Below, piece by piece: positions 34,351 through 44,376 of a DNA stretch of 64,000 bases. Each line of letters starts with the position of its first letter. Position 1 is the stretch's first letter. Below the pieces are notes generated by a model. That model saw nothing but the letters and a program-made list of their open reading frames with translations. It did not search any database and was not told the DNA's origin. The DNA is taken from positions 291,469 through 355,468 of the forward strand of contig NZ_RKLN01000002.1 of NCBI RefSeq assembly GCF_004011835.1, written 5' to 3'. A program made the position numbers and the translations under genes. The stretch comes from Rhodococcus spongiicola (GTDB lineage Bacteria > Actinomycetota > Actinomycetes > Mycobacteriales > Mycobacteriaceae).

Positions 34351-35754
34351 TCAGATGAGGACGATGCCTTCGGCAACGCCGATGGCTCGCAGGTCGCGGT
34401 ACCAACGCTCCACCGGGTGCTCCTTGGTGAAGCCGTGGCCTCCGAGTAGCTGGACGCCGTCCAGGCCGATCTGCATACCCTTGTCCGTCGCAAGCTTTCG
34501 GGCCAGCGCCGCCTCGCGAGCGAACGACAGCCCTTGCTCGGCGCGGGACGCACCACGCAGCGTCACCAACCGCATGCTGTCGAGTTCGATCGCAATGTTC
34601 GAGACCATGAACGCCACCGCCTGACGGTGGCTGATCGGCTCGCCGAACGCCTCACGTTCGTTGACGTAGGGAATCACGTAGTCGAGCACTGCCTGGCTGG
34701 TGCCCACAGCGAGCGATGCCCATCCGAGGCGCGCCAGACGGATCGCGTCGGCGTACTCACGTGCTCGCTGGTCGGCGTCGCCGTCACCGAGGATCGCCGA
34801 CTCCGGCACCGCGACGTCGGTGAGGATGAGCCGACCGAGGCCGGCCGCACGCAGACCCATGCTCGGATCCGCCTCGACGGTAAGGCCCTTGGTGTCGGAC
34901 TCGACGATGAAGAACGCCGGGCGGCCGTCGAGTTCGGCCGCGACGACGAACAGTTCCGCCGATCCCGCCGCCGGAACGAGGCTCTTGACGCCGTTGAGCC
35001 GGTAGCCGCTGGGGGAGCGGACGGCCTTGGTCTGCAGCGCGAACGGATCGAACAGCGCCCGCGGCTCGCTCACCACTACCGCCGCAGCGGGCACGTTCTC
35101 ACTGGCGAACGCGGGCAGGTAGGTCTTCTGCTGCGCATCGGTGCCCCACTGGGTGAGGGCGACTGCCACGCCGCTCGGAGCGAGGATCGGCAGCGCTAAA
35201 CCCATGTCGCCGTGCGCAAGGGCCTCGGCGACGAGCGAATTGGTGACCGCGCCCCGCTCGGACGCGGCACCGTCGAGTTCCTCGGGGATGTTGATCATCG
35301 TGATGCCGAGTTCGGCGGCGCGCTCGAGCAGATCGGCGGGCGCGGCGGTGGCCTCGTCGGCGTCGTATGCGGCCGGGCGCAGGATCTCGGCTGAGAACTC
35401 GCGCACGGTCTCGACGATCATCTTCTGCTCGTCGGTGGGGGTGAGGTCGAAGTAGTGGGCGTTCTTGGCGGCACCGTCGGGCAAGCGCTGGGGCGCGCCG
35501 CCGCCGGAAACACGGTTGAACACGCGGGTGGCGGCACCGAGCGTCCTGAAGCCGGTCTTGGTGCCCTCGTAGGTGACACGGTCGATGACCTGCCGCAGGT
35601 TGTACCTCTCGGCCAGGTCGGACCCGGTGATCCGGGTCAGCACGCGCATCGCGGCGCCCATTGCGTCGCGCCGGACCGGGTTCAAGCCGACCGCCGAGGT
35701 GTCGCGGGGTTCACGCTTGGCGCCGTTCGTCTTCACAACGTCTTGCTTGCTCAT
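34351..35754 (-). CDS. fadE24: Acyl-CoA dehydrogenase FadE24-like
   Basis: A 467-residue protein with an N-terminal extension of ~110 residues before the acyl-CoA dehydrogenase core (FDLTPTDEQKMIVETVREF). The core has weak versions of the FAD motifs (VVSEPRALFDPFA) and a C-terminal LLGGHGFTKEHPVERWYRD. The length equals M. tuberculosis FadE24. I chose ATG 35754 (MSKQDVV); ATG 35763 three codons earlier is possible. A perfect palindrome sits 40-55 bases upstream and should control both dehydrogenase genes. Confidence 0.83.
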   Translation of the reverse strand: MSKQDVVKTNGAKREPRDTSAVGLNPVRRDAMGAAMRVLTRITGSDLAERYNLRQVIDRVTYEGTKTGFRTLGAATRVFNRVSGGGAPQRLPDGAAKNAHYFDLTPTDEQKMIVETVREFSAEILRPAAYDADEATAAPADLLERAAELGITMINIPEELDGAASERGAVTNSLVAEALAHGDMGLALPILAPSGVAVALTQWGTDAQQKTYLPAFASENVPAAAVVVSEPRALFDPFALQTKAVRSPSGYRLNGVKSLVPAAGSAELFVVAAELDGRPAFFIVESDTKGLTVEADPSMGLRAAGLGRLILTDVAVPESAILGDGDADQRAREYADAIRLARLGWASLAVGTSQAVLDYVIPYVNEREAFGEPISHRQAVAFMVSNIAIELDSMRLVTLRGASRAEQGLSFAREAALARKLATDKGMQIGLDGVQLLGGHGFTKEHPVERWYRDLRAIGVAEGIVLI

Positions 35755-35793
35755 GGTGACCATTTCTCCGGGTGTGGACTCGGACACCACCAC

Positions 35794-35809
35794 CTTACTC
35801 CGGAGTAAG
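35794..35809. promoter_or_regulatory. 16-bp palindromic operator upstream of fadE24
   Basis: CTTACTCCGGAGTAAG is a perfect palindrome 39 bases before the fadE24 start. It is a typical size for a TetR-family fatty-acid regulator site. The regulator is not encoded in the window. Confidence 0.65.
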
Positions 35810-35968
35810 AAATGAAGTCGAGACAACGGGAGAAGTGACGAATCACACATTCGAGACGGGATCGCCCTGCGAACGCAGAGTGCAAACCAAGGTGTTCAAC
35901 CCGGGGTCAGACGGGCGTGCGGGTCAACTCCAGCTCCTTAGACCCCAGCTCCTTCAGCTCCAGCGCCG

Positions 35969-36295
35969 TCAGCTCCAGGGGGCGATGGGCGGCTTGACCC
36001 ACATGATCTTCTCGTCGGTGTGGGGGCGAACGGCCCGTGGATCGCCATGGTGCGCGGCCGCCCAGCGGTCCTTCTCGTCGATCAACTCTGCGGCAACGGT
36101 CCACGTCTCGTGGGTGCTGGGCGGGTTGGTGCCGGCGGCTCGTGCCAGCTTGCGGAGGCGGTCGTCGGGCAGTTCGAGCAACTCGGCGCCCGTGATGCCG
36201 CGGTCCCACGCGAACCGGGCCAGTGCCAGCGCCTTCTCTCGGCGCCTGCGGCTCGCCTGATCGGTGTGGGCGAAGTCGACGTCGTCAGCGTCCAT
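35969..36295 (-). CDS. Hypothetical protein, 108 aa
   Basis: A small charged protein starting [20 protein letters not shown]. The middle ([23 protein letters not shown]) looks like a helix-turn-helix or SAP-like fold, and [18 protein letters not shown] follows. GGGAG lies 8 bases ahead of the ATG at 36295; a GTG three codons upstream is an alternative. It lies 61 bases downstream of hisN, on the same strand. No known function. Confidence 0.65.
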   Translation of the reverse strand: MDADDVDFAHTDQASRRRREKALALARFAWDRGITGAELLELPDDRLRKLARAAGTNPPSTHETWTVAAELIDEKDRWAAAHHGDPRAVRPHTDEKIMWVKPPIAPWS

Positions 36296-36356
36296 CGGTG
36301 TCACTCCCGTTCAGCGTCACTCCCGTTCAGTGCCCTCCAGTTCAGTGCCCTCCTGT
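36296..36356. repeat. Short degenerate tandem repeats between hisN and the 108-aa gene
   Basis: Four units of 15-16 bases, two reading GTCACTCCCGTTCAG and two reading GCCCTCC(A/T)GTTCAG, fill the gap and touch the start region of the 108-aa gene. They may vary between strains. Confidence 0.6.
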
Positions 36357-37127
36357 TCAGGACAGGCGCGCGAGGACTTCCTCGTGCAGCAGGCCGTTCG
36401 AGGCGACGGCGCTGCCGCCGTGCGGGCCGTCGACACCCTCGAGGTTCGTGAAGCGGCCGCCTGCCTCGCGGACCAGCAGATCCAACGGCGCGAGGTCCCA
36501 CAGCGACACCTCGGGTTCGGCCGCGATCTCGAGCGTCCCCTCGGCCAGCAGACAGTAGGAGAGGAAGTCGCCGTAGCCACGCACGCGCCACACGGCGTCG
36601 GTGAGGTCGACGAATTGTTCGCGGATGCCGCGGTCCTTCCAGCCGGACAGCGAGGAGAAGCTCAGGCTCGCCGACGCCAGGTCGGCGACCCCGGACACCG
36701 ACAGAACGCGTGCGTCGCCACCGTCGTACGACGCCCACGCGCCCTCGCCGGCCGACGCCCACCAGCGGCGGTTCAGCGCCGGTGCGCTCACCGCGCCGAC
36801 CACGGGCACCCCGTTCTCGAGGAGCGCGATCAGACTGGCCCACACCGGAACGCCACGGACGAAGTTCTTGGTGCCGTCGATCGGGTCGATAACCCACTGC
36901 CGCCCCTCGAACGTCGCGTCTCCACCGAACTCCTCGCCGAGCACCGCGTCGGCCGGACGCTCCGCGGTCAGCACGGCCCGCAGCGCGCGTTCCACGGCGA
37001 GGTCGGCGTCGGAGACCGGCGTCAGGTCGGGCTTGGAATCGACCTTCAGATCGAGCGCTCCGAAGCGGGCGCGGGTGATGGAGTCCGCTTCGTCGGCGAG
37101 ACGCAGGGCGAGTTCGAGATCGGTCAC
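36357..37127 (-). CDS. hisN: Histidinol-phosphatase, inositol monophosphatase type (HisN)
   Basis: A 256-residue Mg2+-dependent phosphatase of the IMPase fold. LGEEFGGD (~64), [14 protein letters not shown] (~80-93) and [15 protein letters not shown] (~206-220) carry the metal-binding residues. IMPase-type proteins at this locus next to fadE genes and prfB are HisN (Rv3137), which removes phosphate from histidinol phosphate. Inositol or other sugar phosphates remain possible substrates. The start is GTG at 37127, divergent from prfB. Confidence 0.82.
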   Translation of the reverse strand: MTDLELALRLADEADSITRARFGALDLKVDSKPDLTPVSDADLAVERALRAVLTAERPADAVLGEEFGGDATFEGRQWVIDPIDGTKNFVRGVPVWASLIALLENGVPVVGAVSAPALNRRWWASAGEGAWASYDGGDARVLSVSGVADLASASLSFSSLSGWKDRGIREQFVDLTDAVWRVRGYGDFLSYCLLAEGTLEIAAEPEVSLWDLAPLDLLVREAGGRFTNLEGVDGPHGGSAVASNGLLHEEVLARLS

Positions 37128-37286
37128 CCGTTCGACGCTAATGCACCGGCCGTGCCGTCGCCGTCCTCGGCCGTCGACGATGCCGCTCTGGGCCTTCTGT
37201 GTTTGGTGAGAAGAGTTGGTGAGAAGGGAAGTCGTGTGGTTGGTGCGACGCCGGACCGTGTGATGCACCCGGTAGCCTTGATAACT

Positions 37287-38390
37287 GTGCATCCTGATGT
37301 TTCCGCTGACCTAGCCGAGCTCGACACCACTTTGACCACTGTCGAGAAGGTCCTCGATGTCGAGGAGCTGCGTCGCCGCATCGACGAGCTCGAACACCAG
37401 GCGTCCGATCCCGAACTGTGGAACGACCAGGAGCACGCCCAGAAAGTCACCAGCCAGCTTTCGCACGCGCAGGCGGAGCTGCGCCGTGTGGAGGAACTGC
37501 GCTCGCGGCTCGAGGACATGACTGTCCTCTACGAGCTCGCCGAGGAGGAGGGGCCGGAGGCCATCGCCGACGCGCATGCTGAGCGGGAACAGTTGCGCAC
37601 CGACGTCGAGGCGATGGAAGTCAAGACGATGCTCTCGGGTGACTACGACCAGCGTGACGCGCTTGTCAACATCCGTGCCGGCGCCGGTGGCGTCGATGCC
37701 GCGGACTGGGCCGAGATGCTCATGCGCATGTACATCCGCTGGGCCGAGAAGCGCGGCTACGGAGTCGAGGTCTACGACACCTCCTACGCCGAAGAGGCCG
37801 GCATCAAGAGCGCGACCTTCGCGGTCAAGGCGCCCTACAGCTACGGCACGCTGTCGGTCGAGATGGGCACACACCGCCTGGTGCGGATCAGCCCGTTCGA
37901 CAACCAGGGTCGCCGTCAGACGTCGTTCGCGGAGGTCGAGGTACTCCCGGTGGTGGAGACCACCGACCACATCGACATCGACGAGAACGACGTCCGCGTC
38001 GACGTCTACCGCTCGTCCGGGCCGGGTGGCCAGTCGGTCAACACCACCGACTCGGCGGTGCGGCTGACGCACGTCCCGACCGGGATCGTCGTCACCTGTC
38101 AGAACGAGAAGTCGCAGCTGCAGAACAAGGTGTCGGCGATGCGGGTTCTGCAGGCCAAGCTGCTCGAGCGCAAGCGTCAGGAAGAACGCGCCGAAATTGA
38201 CGCCCTCAAGGGCGACGGCGGCAGCTCGTGGGGCAACCAGATGCGCTCGTACGTGTTGCACCCGTACCAGATGGTCAAGGATCTGCGCACCGAGTACGAG
38301 GTGAACAACCCGGCCGTCGTGCTCGACGGCGAGATCGACGGATTCATCGAGGCCGGCATCCGCTGGCGGATGAGTGAAGCCCAAGCCTAG
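37287..38390 (+). CDS. prfB: Peptide chain release factor 2
   Basis: A 367-residue class I release factor. The anticodon-like tripeptide SPF (RISPFDNQ, ~203) marks RF2, which reads UGA and UAA, and [13 protein letters not shown] carries the catalytic GGQ (~247). There is no in-frame UGA near codon 25, so the programmed frameshift of E. coli prfB is absent. The GTG start sits 8 bases after TAGCCT, implying a leaderless mRNA. Confidence 0.95.
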   Translation: MHPDVSADLAELDTTLTTVEKVLDVEELRRRIDELEHQASDPELWNDQEHAQKVTSQLSHAQAELRRVEELRSRLEDMTVLYELAEEEGPEAIADAHAEREQLRTDVEAMEVKTMLSGDYDQRDALVNIRAGAGGVDAADWAEMLMRMYIRWAEKRGYGVEVYDTSYAEEAGIKSATFAVKAPYSYGTLSVEMGTHRLVRISPFDNQGRRQTSFAEVEVLPVVETTDHIDIDENDVRVDVYRSSGPGGQSVNTTDSAVRLTHVPTGIVVTCQNEKSQLQNKVSAMRVLQAKLLERKRQEERAEIDALKGDGGSSWGNQMRSYVLHPYQMVKDLRTEYEVNNPAVVLDGEIDGFIEAGIRWRMSEAQA

Positions 38391-38395
38391 GCCGA

Positions 38396-39295
38396 ATGCA
38401 GACGACGCTCGCCTTCAGCTTCGAACCCTACGAACGTCTCCAGTCCTGGCTGGAGTACACCGGACTGCCCATCGCACTGACCGTTCTCGGTGCACTGATT
38501 CTGGCTCGTTTCGTGAACTGGGCAGGCGGTCGGATCACCAAGCGGATCGACGACAACTACCAGTACGGTGACGCTCTGGTCCGGTCGGAGGCGACCAAGC
38601 ATCGGCACTCGGTTGCCCAGGTCATCACCTGGGTGGTCATTGCGATCATCTACGTGATCGCCGGGATGAAGATCGTCAACCAATTGGGCTTGCCGATCGG
38701 CAGTCTCATCGCGCCGGCAACCGTCCTCGGCGCGGCACTCGGTTTCGGTGCGCAGCGGATGGTGCAGGACATTCTGGCCGGTTTTTTCATCATCACCGAG
38801 CGTCAGTACGGCTACGGCGACACCGTGCAGATCGCCGTCCTCGGATCGTCGCAGGACGCCGAGGGGGTGATCGAGGACGTCACCTTGCGGGTGACCCGGA
38901 TGCGCAACGCCGACGGTGAGGTCATCACCGTCCCCAACGGCCAGATCGTCAAGGCGATCAACCTGTCCAAGGACTGGGCGCGGGCCGTCATCGACGTGCC
39001 GATCCCCGCCACCGCCGACATCAACCGCGTCAACGACGTCCTGCACCGCGTCGGCGTCGACGCCTACGCCGACGACGAACTGCGTCCGCTGCTGCTCGAC
39101 ACCCCGTCGGTGATGGGCGTCGAGAGCCTAGAGGTCGATCAGGTGAGCGTCCGAATGGTCGCGCGAACATTGCCGGGCAAGCAATTCCAGGTTCGCCGCG
39201 CGCTGCGCGTGCGGGTGGTGACGGCGCTGCACCGCGCTGGTATCACGGTGTCTGCCGAACTCGAGCCCGACGCTGTCGGCGGTGACGCAGGGTGA
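38396..39295 (+). CDS. Small-conductance mechanosensitive channel (MscS family)
   Basis: A 299-residue MscS protein. Helices at ~22-42 and ~74-92, then the pore helix with GSLIAPATVLGAALGFGAQR and VQDILAGFFIITERQYGYGD. The beta domain follows with GEVITVPNGQIVKAIN. It releases solutes on osmotic down-shock. Starts 5 bases after prfB and overlaps the next gene by 4 (GTGA), so the three form an operon. Corresponds to Rv3104c by position. Confidence 0.9.
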   Translation: MQTTLAFSFEPYERLQSWLEYTGLPIALTVLGALILARFVNWAGGRITKRIDDNYQYGDALVRSEATKHRHSVAQVITWVVIAIIYVIAGMKIVNQLGLPIGSLIAPATVLGAALGFGAQRMVQDILAGFFIITERQYGYGDTVQIAVLGSSQDAEGVIEDVTLRVTRMRNADGEVITVPNGQIVKAINLSKDWARAVIDVPIPATADINRVNDVLHRVGVDAYADDELRPLLLDTPSVMGVESLEVDQVSVRMVARTLPGKQFQVRRALRVRVVTALHRAGITVSAELEPDAVGGDAG

Positions 39296-39777
39296 ACCTG
39301 CAGGAGGCGATGTCGCGGGTGTGGCGGAGGATCCCGCGCAGGCTGTTCGGTGGCCGGATGCGCACCACCACGCTCGTGATGTGCGTGCTGTGGGTGAGTC
39401 TGGCGATGCTCAACACGTCCGTGAATCCGCCGCCTGATTCCACCGACACACCCAGGCCGTCCAGGGCGGTATCCGAGCAGGACCGCTCCGGCGGCCCGGC
39501 GTCTGTCGACCAACTGAGCACCTCGGTGTCCGGCTCGGAGCCGTCGAACTCGGAGCCGCCGCCGGAGACCAGTTCCTCGCCGGGGGAGACGACCTCTGGT
39601 GCGGAGGAGTCCGAGACGACGGCCCCGGACGGCGAAACGACGGAAGGGACGACGGACCAACAGCCGGCAACTACGACGGAGACAGCAACCACGACCGAGA
39701 CGGAAAGGCAAACGGGCGAACCCAACGCGACGACGCCCGAGGCGGGTGCGACGACCGTTCCCAGCCCTGAGGGCTGA
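39292..39777 (+). CDS. Membrane-anchored low-complexity protein
   Basis: A 161-residue protein with a basic N-terminus (RRIPRRLFGGR), one membrane helix (TTTLVMCVLWVSLAML, ~25-41) and a ~115-residue Thr/Glu/Pro/Ser-rich tail without a fold. The tail is probably outside the membrane. A protein of this kind (Rv3103c) lies between the MscS gene and ftsE in M. tuberculosis. The GTG start overlaps the mscS stop. Function unknown. Confidence 0.7.
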   Translation: MNLQEAMSRVWRRIPRRLFGGRMRTTTLVMCVLWVSLAMLNTSVNPPPDSTDTPRPSRAVSEQDRSGGPASVDQLSTSVSGSEPSNSEPPPETSSSPGETTSGAEESETTAPDGETTEGTTDQQPATTTETATTTETERQTGEPNATTPEAGATTVPSPEG

Positions 39778-39838
39778 CGCCACAGCCCGTGAGCTTCATC
39801 ACAAGATCACTTTTCGATAACGGCTAGACTATGTTCTC

Positions 39839-40528
39839 GTGATCAGCGTCAAGGATGTCTCGAAGTTCTACAAGGCCTCCACCAGGCCGGCCCTGGACAG
39901 GGTGAGCATCGAGGTGGACAAGGGCGAGTTCGTCTTCCTGATCGGGCCGTCCGGGTCGGGCAAGAGCACGTTCATGCAGCTCCTGCTCAGGGAGGAGACT
40001 CCCACCTCCGGAGACATCCACGTCGCGGATTTCCACGTCAACAAGCTGTCGAGCCGGCGCGTCCCCAAGTTGCGCCAGAGCGTCGGCTACGTCTTCCAGG
40101 ACTTTCGCCTGCTGCCGAACAAGACGGTGTCGGAGAATGTCGCGTTCGCGCTCGAGGTGATCGGCAAGTCCCGGTCGATCATCGAGCGCACCGTCCCCGA
40201 GGTGCTCGAACTGGTGGGCCTGTCCGGCAAGGCCGACCGCATGCCCCACGAGTTGTCGGGCGGTGAGCAGCAACGCGTCGCGATCGCCCGCGCGTTCGTG
40301 AACCGGCCGCTGGTCCTGCTCGCCGACGAGCCCACGGGCAACCTCGACCCGGACACGAGCACCGACATCATGTTGCTGCTCGAACGGATCAACCGCACCG
40401 GCACTACCGTGCTCATGGCCACGCACGACCACCACATAGTCGACTCGATGCGGCGCCGCGTCGTCGAACTCGAACTCGGCCGGGTGGTGCGCGACGAAGC
40501 GCGAGGCGTCTACGCCGTCGGCCGCTAG
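39839..40528 (+). CDS. ftsE: Cell division ATP-binding protein FtsE
   Basis: A 229-residue ABC ATPase: Walker A GPSGSGKS (~36-43), signature [14 protein letters not shown] (~140), Walker [13 protein letters not shown] and the H-loop MATHDHHIV. With FtsX it regulates peptidoglycan hydrolases at the septum. The GTG start lies 8 bases after TAGACT, so leaderless transcription is likely. Confidence 0.95.
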   Translation: MISVKDVSKFYKASTRPALDRVSIEVDKGEFVFLIGPSGSGKSTFMQLLLREETPTSGDIHVADFHVNKLSSRRVPKLRQSVGYVFQDFRLLPNKTVSENVAFALEVIGKSRSIIERTVPEVLELVGLSGKADRMPHELSGGEQQRVAIARAFVNRPLVLLADEPTGNLDPDTSTDIMLLLERINRTGTTVLMATHDHHIVDSMRRRVVELELGRVVRDEARGVYAVGR

Positions 40529-40588
40529 GCCGGCGACGGCACCTGTCCGCCGCCCCTCGAACAGACGACCCAAGGACTGCATACCCCG

Positions 40589-41494
40589 ATGCGTGCCAGC
40601 TTCATCTTCAGCGAGGTCCTGACCGGCCTGCGCCGCAACATCACGATGACCGTCGCGATGATCCTCACGACCGCGATCTCGCTGGGCCTGTTCGGCGGCG
40701 GCCTGTTGGTCGTCCAGATGGCGGACAAGACCAAGGAGATCTTCCTGGACCGCGTCGAGGTGCAGCTGTTCCTCACCGAGGACATCTCCGCGTCCGATCC
40801 GAGCTGCGAGCAGGACATCTGCCGGAACATCCGCAACGACCTCGAGAACACCGACTCGGTGGTCTCGGTGCACTACCTCAACCGCGACGACGCCGTCGCC
40901 GACGCCACCGACCGGGTGTTCAAGGACAACCCCGAACTGGCGTCGCTCGTCGATCCGCAGAGCTTCCCCGCGTCGTTCAAGGTCAAACTCAGCGATCCCG
41001 AGCAGTTCAGCGCGATCGACGCCGATTTCGCGCAGCGTCCCGGCGTCGACAGCATCCTCAACCAGCGTGAGCTGGTCGATCGTCTGTTCAGCGTGCTCAA
41101 CGGCGTCAGGAACGCGGCGTTCGCGATCGCGATCGTGCAGGCGATCGCCGCGATCTTCCTGATCGCCAACATGGTTCAGGTGGCTGCGCTCACCCGGCGC
41201 ACCGAGGTGGGCATTATGCGGCTGGTCGGTGCCACCCGCTGGTACACCCAGTTGCCGTTCCTGCTCGAGGCTGTCGCCGCGGCGCTGATCGGTTCCGTGC
41301 TGGCGATCGGGGGGCTGTTCGCGGTGAAGAACCTGTTCATCGACAACGTCCTCGCCGAAATCTACGACGCGAACATCGTGGCGCGGATCTCCAACAGCGA
41401 CGTGCTGCTGGTGTCGCCGTTCGTCGTGATCGTCGGTGCCGGTCTGGCCGCGATCACCGCCTACGCCGCGCTGCGGCTGTACGTGCGGAAGTGA
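40589..41494 (+). CDS. ftsX: Cell division protein FtsX
   Basis: A 301-residue permease with four membrane helices (~22-45, ~175-200, ~226-250, ~270-292) and an extracytoplasmic loop of ~120 residues between the first two, containing two cysteines (SCEQDIC). The loop contacts hydrolase partners such as RipC in mycobacteria. 60 bases after ftsE. Confidence 0.93.
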   Translation: MRASFIFSEVLTGLRRNITMTVAMILTTAISLGLFGGGLLVVQMADKTKEIFLDRVEVQLFLTEDISASDPSCEQDICRNIRNDLENTDSVVSVHYLNRDDAVADATDRVFKDNPELASLVDPQSFPASFKVKLSDPEQFSAIDADFAQRPGVDSILNQRELVDRLFSVLNGVRNAAFAIAIVQAIAAIFLIANMVQVAALTRRTEVGIMRLVGATRWYTQLPFLLEAVAAALIGSVLAIGGLFAVKNLFIDNVLAEIYDANIVARISNSDVLLVSPFVVIVGAGLAAITAYAALRLYVRK

Positions 41495-41592
41495 CGACGG
41501 CTCGACTGGATATTCCGTTTGCGGGCGCCTCTATGCTGGTAGTCGTACCAACGTTCGTGGTGTGAAACCGACAGTGGAGTGAGGGCCCGAAA

Positions 41593-42066
41593 GTGAAAGA
41601 GAAGGGCCGCAAGGTCATCGCGACCAACCGCAAGGCACGGCACAACTACACCATCATCGACACCTACGAGGCGGGTGTCGCGTTGGTCGGCACCGAGGTG
41701 AAGAGCCTGCGGGAGGGCAAAGCGTCGCTGGTGGACGCGTTCGCCACCGTCGACGACGGTGAGGTGTGGCTGCGTGGCCTTCACATCCCCGAGTACACGC
41801 AGGGCACGTGGACCAACCATTCGCCGCGCCGCACCCGCAAGCTGCTGCTCCACCGTCGCGAGATCGAGCACTTGGTCGGCAAGACCCGCGAGGGCAACCA
41901 GACGCTGGTGCCGCTGTCGATGTACTTCTCCGACGGCAAGGTCAAGGTCGAACTCGCTCTCGCGAAGGGCAAACAGGACTACGACAAGCGCCAGGACCTC
42001 GCCCGACGCACGGCGGAGCGTGAGGTGACCCGCGAACTCGGACGCCGGGTGAAGGGCATGCGCTGA
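41593..42066 (+). CDS. smpB: SsrA-binding protein SmpB
   Basis: A 157-residue SmpB with [28 protein letters not shown] and a C-terminal basic tail ([20 protein letters not shown]) that mimics the anticodon arm in the decoding centre. It acts with the tmRNA encoded 2.3 kb downstream. GTG start. The next gene starts inside its stop codon. Confidence 0.95.
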   Translation: MKEKGRKVIATNRKARHNYTIIDTYEAGVALVGTEVKSLREGKASLVDAFATVDDGEVWLRGLHIPEYTQGTWTNHSPRRTRKLLLHRREIEHLVGKTREGNQTLVPLSMYFSDGKVKVELALAKGKQDYDKRQDLARRTAEREVTRELGRRVKGMR

Positions 42067-42941
42067 CCACTGTCTTCCTCGCTCTCGCGTCCGCGATCGG
42101 CTTTGGAGTCAGCGACTTCGTCGGCGGGGTCGCGTCTCGGCGCGTCACCGCGCTGCGGGTGGTGATCGTCTCCTACCCGCTCTCTGTTCTGTTGGTGCTC
42201 GCCTTCGCCCCGTTCGTCGGCGGTGAGATCAGCGGTGAGTCATTGCTGTGGGGTGCCGCGTCCGGTGTCGGGGCCGGTCTGGCGGTGTGGTGGTTCTACC
42301 TGGCGCTCGCGTCCGGACCGATGGCCGTCATCTCGCCGCTGACCGCCGTTCTGGTCGCCGGACTGCCGGTGACCGTTGGCATCATGCTCGGCGAGCGGCC
42401 CGGTGCCGTCGCCTATTTCGGGATCGTGGCTGCGCTAGCCGCGGTCGTGCTGGTGTCCCGGGAATCGACCGACGGAGGGGCCGGTCCGGTTATCGGCGGT
42501 CGGCAGATGCGGTTCAGTCGAACGGTCGCTTGGCTGACCTTCGGCTCGGGGGTTACCTTCGCGTTTTCCTTCATTGCACTGGGTCAGATCCCCGCGGGAA
42601 CAGGACTGTGGCCGCTCGCCGCCGCCCGCGGGGCGGCGACCGCCGTGGTTTGGCTGGTGGCGTTGTGTACGTGGCAATTCCGGCCCCCGCGAGGCGAGAT
42701 CCTCCGCCTATCCGTCTTTGTCGCGGTTCTCGACGTGACGGCCAATGCCGCGTTCATGTTCGCGCTGCAAGGGGGACTGCTGTCTTTGGTGAGCGTGATC
42801 GGCTCGCTCTATCCGGCCGCGACGGTACTGCTCGCGATGGTGATGCTCGGCGAGCGGGTGAGCCGCATCCAGGTTACGGGCATGCTGCTGGCGCTCGCGT
42901 CCGTCGCGATGATCGCCGTGGCCGCCACGTTCGTGGGGTAG
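42063..42941 (+). CDS. EamA/DMT-family transporter with probable CTG start
   Basis: A 292-residue protein with ten predicted helices in two EamA repeats. The first in-frame canonical start (GTG 42159) would remove the first helix and begin in the middle of repeat 1. The frame reads on upstream to CTG at 42063, giving [20 protein letters not shown], the expected first helix; no ATG, GTG or TTG lies in between in frame. CTG overlaps the smpB stop as CTGA, and GAAGGG is 6 bases ahead. The substrate is unknown; drug or metabolite efflux is typical. Confidence 0.8.
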   Translation: MTTVFLALASAIGFGVSDFVGGVASRRVTALRVVIVSYPLSVLLVLAFAPFVGGEISGESLLWGAASGVGAGLAVWWFYLALASGPMAVISPLTAVLVAGLPVTVGIMLGERPGAVAYFGIVAALAAVVLVSRESTDGGAGPVIGGRQMRFSRTVAWLTFGSGVTFAFSFIALGQIPAGTGLWPLAAARGAATAVVWLVALCTWQFRPPRGEILRLSVFVAVLDVTANAAFMFALQGGLLSLVSVIGSLYPAATVLLAMVMLGERVSRIQVTGMLLALASVAMIAVAATFVG

Positions 42942-42956
42942 CGGTCGGCGGTGGAA

Positions 42957-44162
42957 TCAGCAGTTGTTAGGCGCAGGTAGTCCCGCGAACCGATCCTCCA
43001 GGTATTGGAGGGCTTCGGGTAGGCCCACGAGCGCAGTCGTCATGTGTTCGGCAATGGGGTAGCCGCGGAACATCAGCGACGCGCCAGCCTTGCAGTACCG
43101 GTCGGCCGTCGCGGCGACGGCACCGTACGGCGTCAACTGGTCGCCGACGCCCTGCCACATGAACACCGGCGCGGTCGGCACTCTCGAGTAGTTGACCAGG
43201 CTGTTCTCGCGCATCACGCCGCGCGCGGTCTCGTCCTGGAGCAGGCTCGTCGAGTTCGTGACCTCAGTGGCGCCGTACGCCTGACCCTTCGCAAAGATCA
43301 TCGCGACGCACTCGTCCTTGAGTTCGTCACGCAGAGCGATCCCTACCTGGTTCAGTTGGTCACTGATCGGCAGGCGATCCGGGTACTCGCGCTCGAGTCC
43401 GAGAGCGGCGGCGAATCCGAGGCCGAATCCGGGATGTCGGTCCATCTGGCCGAGTCCCAGGGCCATCTCCTCGATGTCCGCCGGGACGCCACCCTGCGCG
43501 ACGCCGACGAGTTCGACGTCCGGCGCGTACGTGGAATTCATCGCGGCCGCCCACGCGGTGGACAAGCCGCCACCGGAGTATCCGGCCAGCGCCACTGGAC
43601 TCTCGGACAGGCGCAGCTCCGGCAGCTGCTTGACGGCGCGGACGCCGTCGAGCGTGATCATCCCGCCGAGCCTGGCGGCGCCGTACGCGCTGGTGGGACC
43701 CAAGTGGTCGGGGATCGCAACCGCCCACCCCCTCGCCAGTGCGGCCGGCAGCCCGATGACGTCTGAGATCTCACCGGTCATCAGTCCCGTGGATGGGGCG
43801 CAGCGCAGGCCGAGTGAATTCACGATCACCTGGTAGGAGAGGACCGGCATGTCCGAGGGCGCGTTCACGGGCTTGATAACCGTGGTGACTGCCGGGATCG
43901 GCTTGCCGGCCGAGTTGGTGGACCGGTACTTGATCTGCCACACCTCATGCCCCGGCAACAGCCACGTGTCCTGACGACGGCTCGCGAGGACGTCGCCGGG
44001 GGCCTTCGAGTCGATGTCGGCGGGCGCGGCGAAGAACGGGTCCGGAAGAGGGGTGGGGTACGCGGGGGCGGCGGAAATCGGTGGTGCCGAGACGGTTGCT
44101 GCGGCCAGTGCGGCGAGTACGAGTGCTATGAAAGCTGTCGATCGACGTGCCAACGACTCCAT
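42957..44162 (-). CDS. Secreted lipase (LIP family alpha/beta hydrolase)
   Basis: A 401-residue protein with a signal peptide (residues ~1-32, ending SAPPISAAPA) and a secretory-lipase domain. ALAGYSGGGLST carries the nucleophilic Ser (~195); FMWQGVGDQLTPYGA and the late PIAEHM supply the acid and His. Family members hydrolyse triacylglycerols or similar esters outside the cell. GGGGGG precedes the ATG at 44162. The gene is divergent from tmRNA. Confidence 0.85.
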   Translation of the reverse strand: MESLARRSTAFIALVLAALAAATVSAPPISAAPAYPTPLPDPFFAAPADIDSKAPGDVLASRRQDTWLLPGHEVWQIKYRSTNSAGKPIPAVTTVIKPVNAPSDMPVLSYQVIVNSLGLRCAPSTGLMTGEISDVIGLPAALARGWAVAIPDHLGPTSAYGAARLGGMITLDGVRAVKQLPELRLSESPVALAGYSGGGLSTAWAAAMNSTYAPDVELVGVAQGGVPADIEEMALGLGQMDRHPGFGLGFAAALGLEREYPDRLPISDQLNQVGIALRDELKDECVAMIFAKGQAYGATEVTNSTSLLQDETARGVMRENSLVNYSRVPTAPVFMWQGVGDQLTPYGAVAATADRYCKAGASLMFRGYPIAEHMTTALVGLPEALQYLEDRFAGLPAPNNC

Positions 44163-44305
44163 GAAATTGCCCCCCAAGCAGAGATTGAAATCCACTGGAT
44201 GGTACGCCTGAGGCACGACCTTAACGGAATCGCGTGAACCGGAAGGTGAAATGCGTTGGACCGAGACATCCGGACTTGTATGGGGGCCTGGTTTCGACCC
44301 GCCGT

Positions 44306-44326
44306 CGAGAATCGGGATGATTCTCG
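44306..44326. promoter_or_regulatory. Inverted repeat between the lipase gene and tmRNA
   Basis: CGAGAATC-gggat-GATTCTCG, perfect 8-bp arms with a 5-base spacer, ~50 bases before the tmRNA 5' end and ~144 before the lipase start. It could be an operator. Confidence 0.4.
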
Positions 44327-44376
44327 TGTGCATGTGGGTTACAGTAAGTAGCTCCGCGAAAGTCGCGGGGACGTAC

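Noticed and set aside
37287-37400. Programmed frameshift in prfB
   Set aside because: The frame is open from the GTG to the end, with no internal TGA or slippery CTTTGA, so there is no frameshift.
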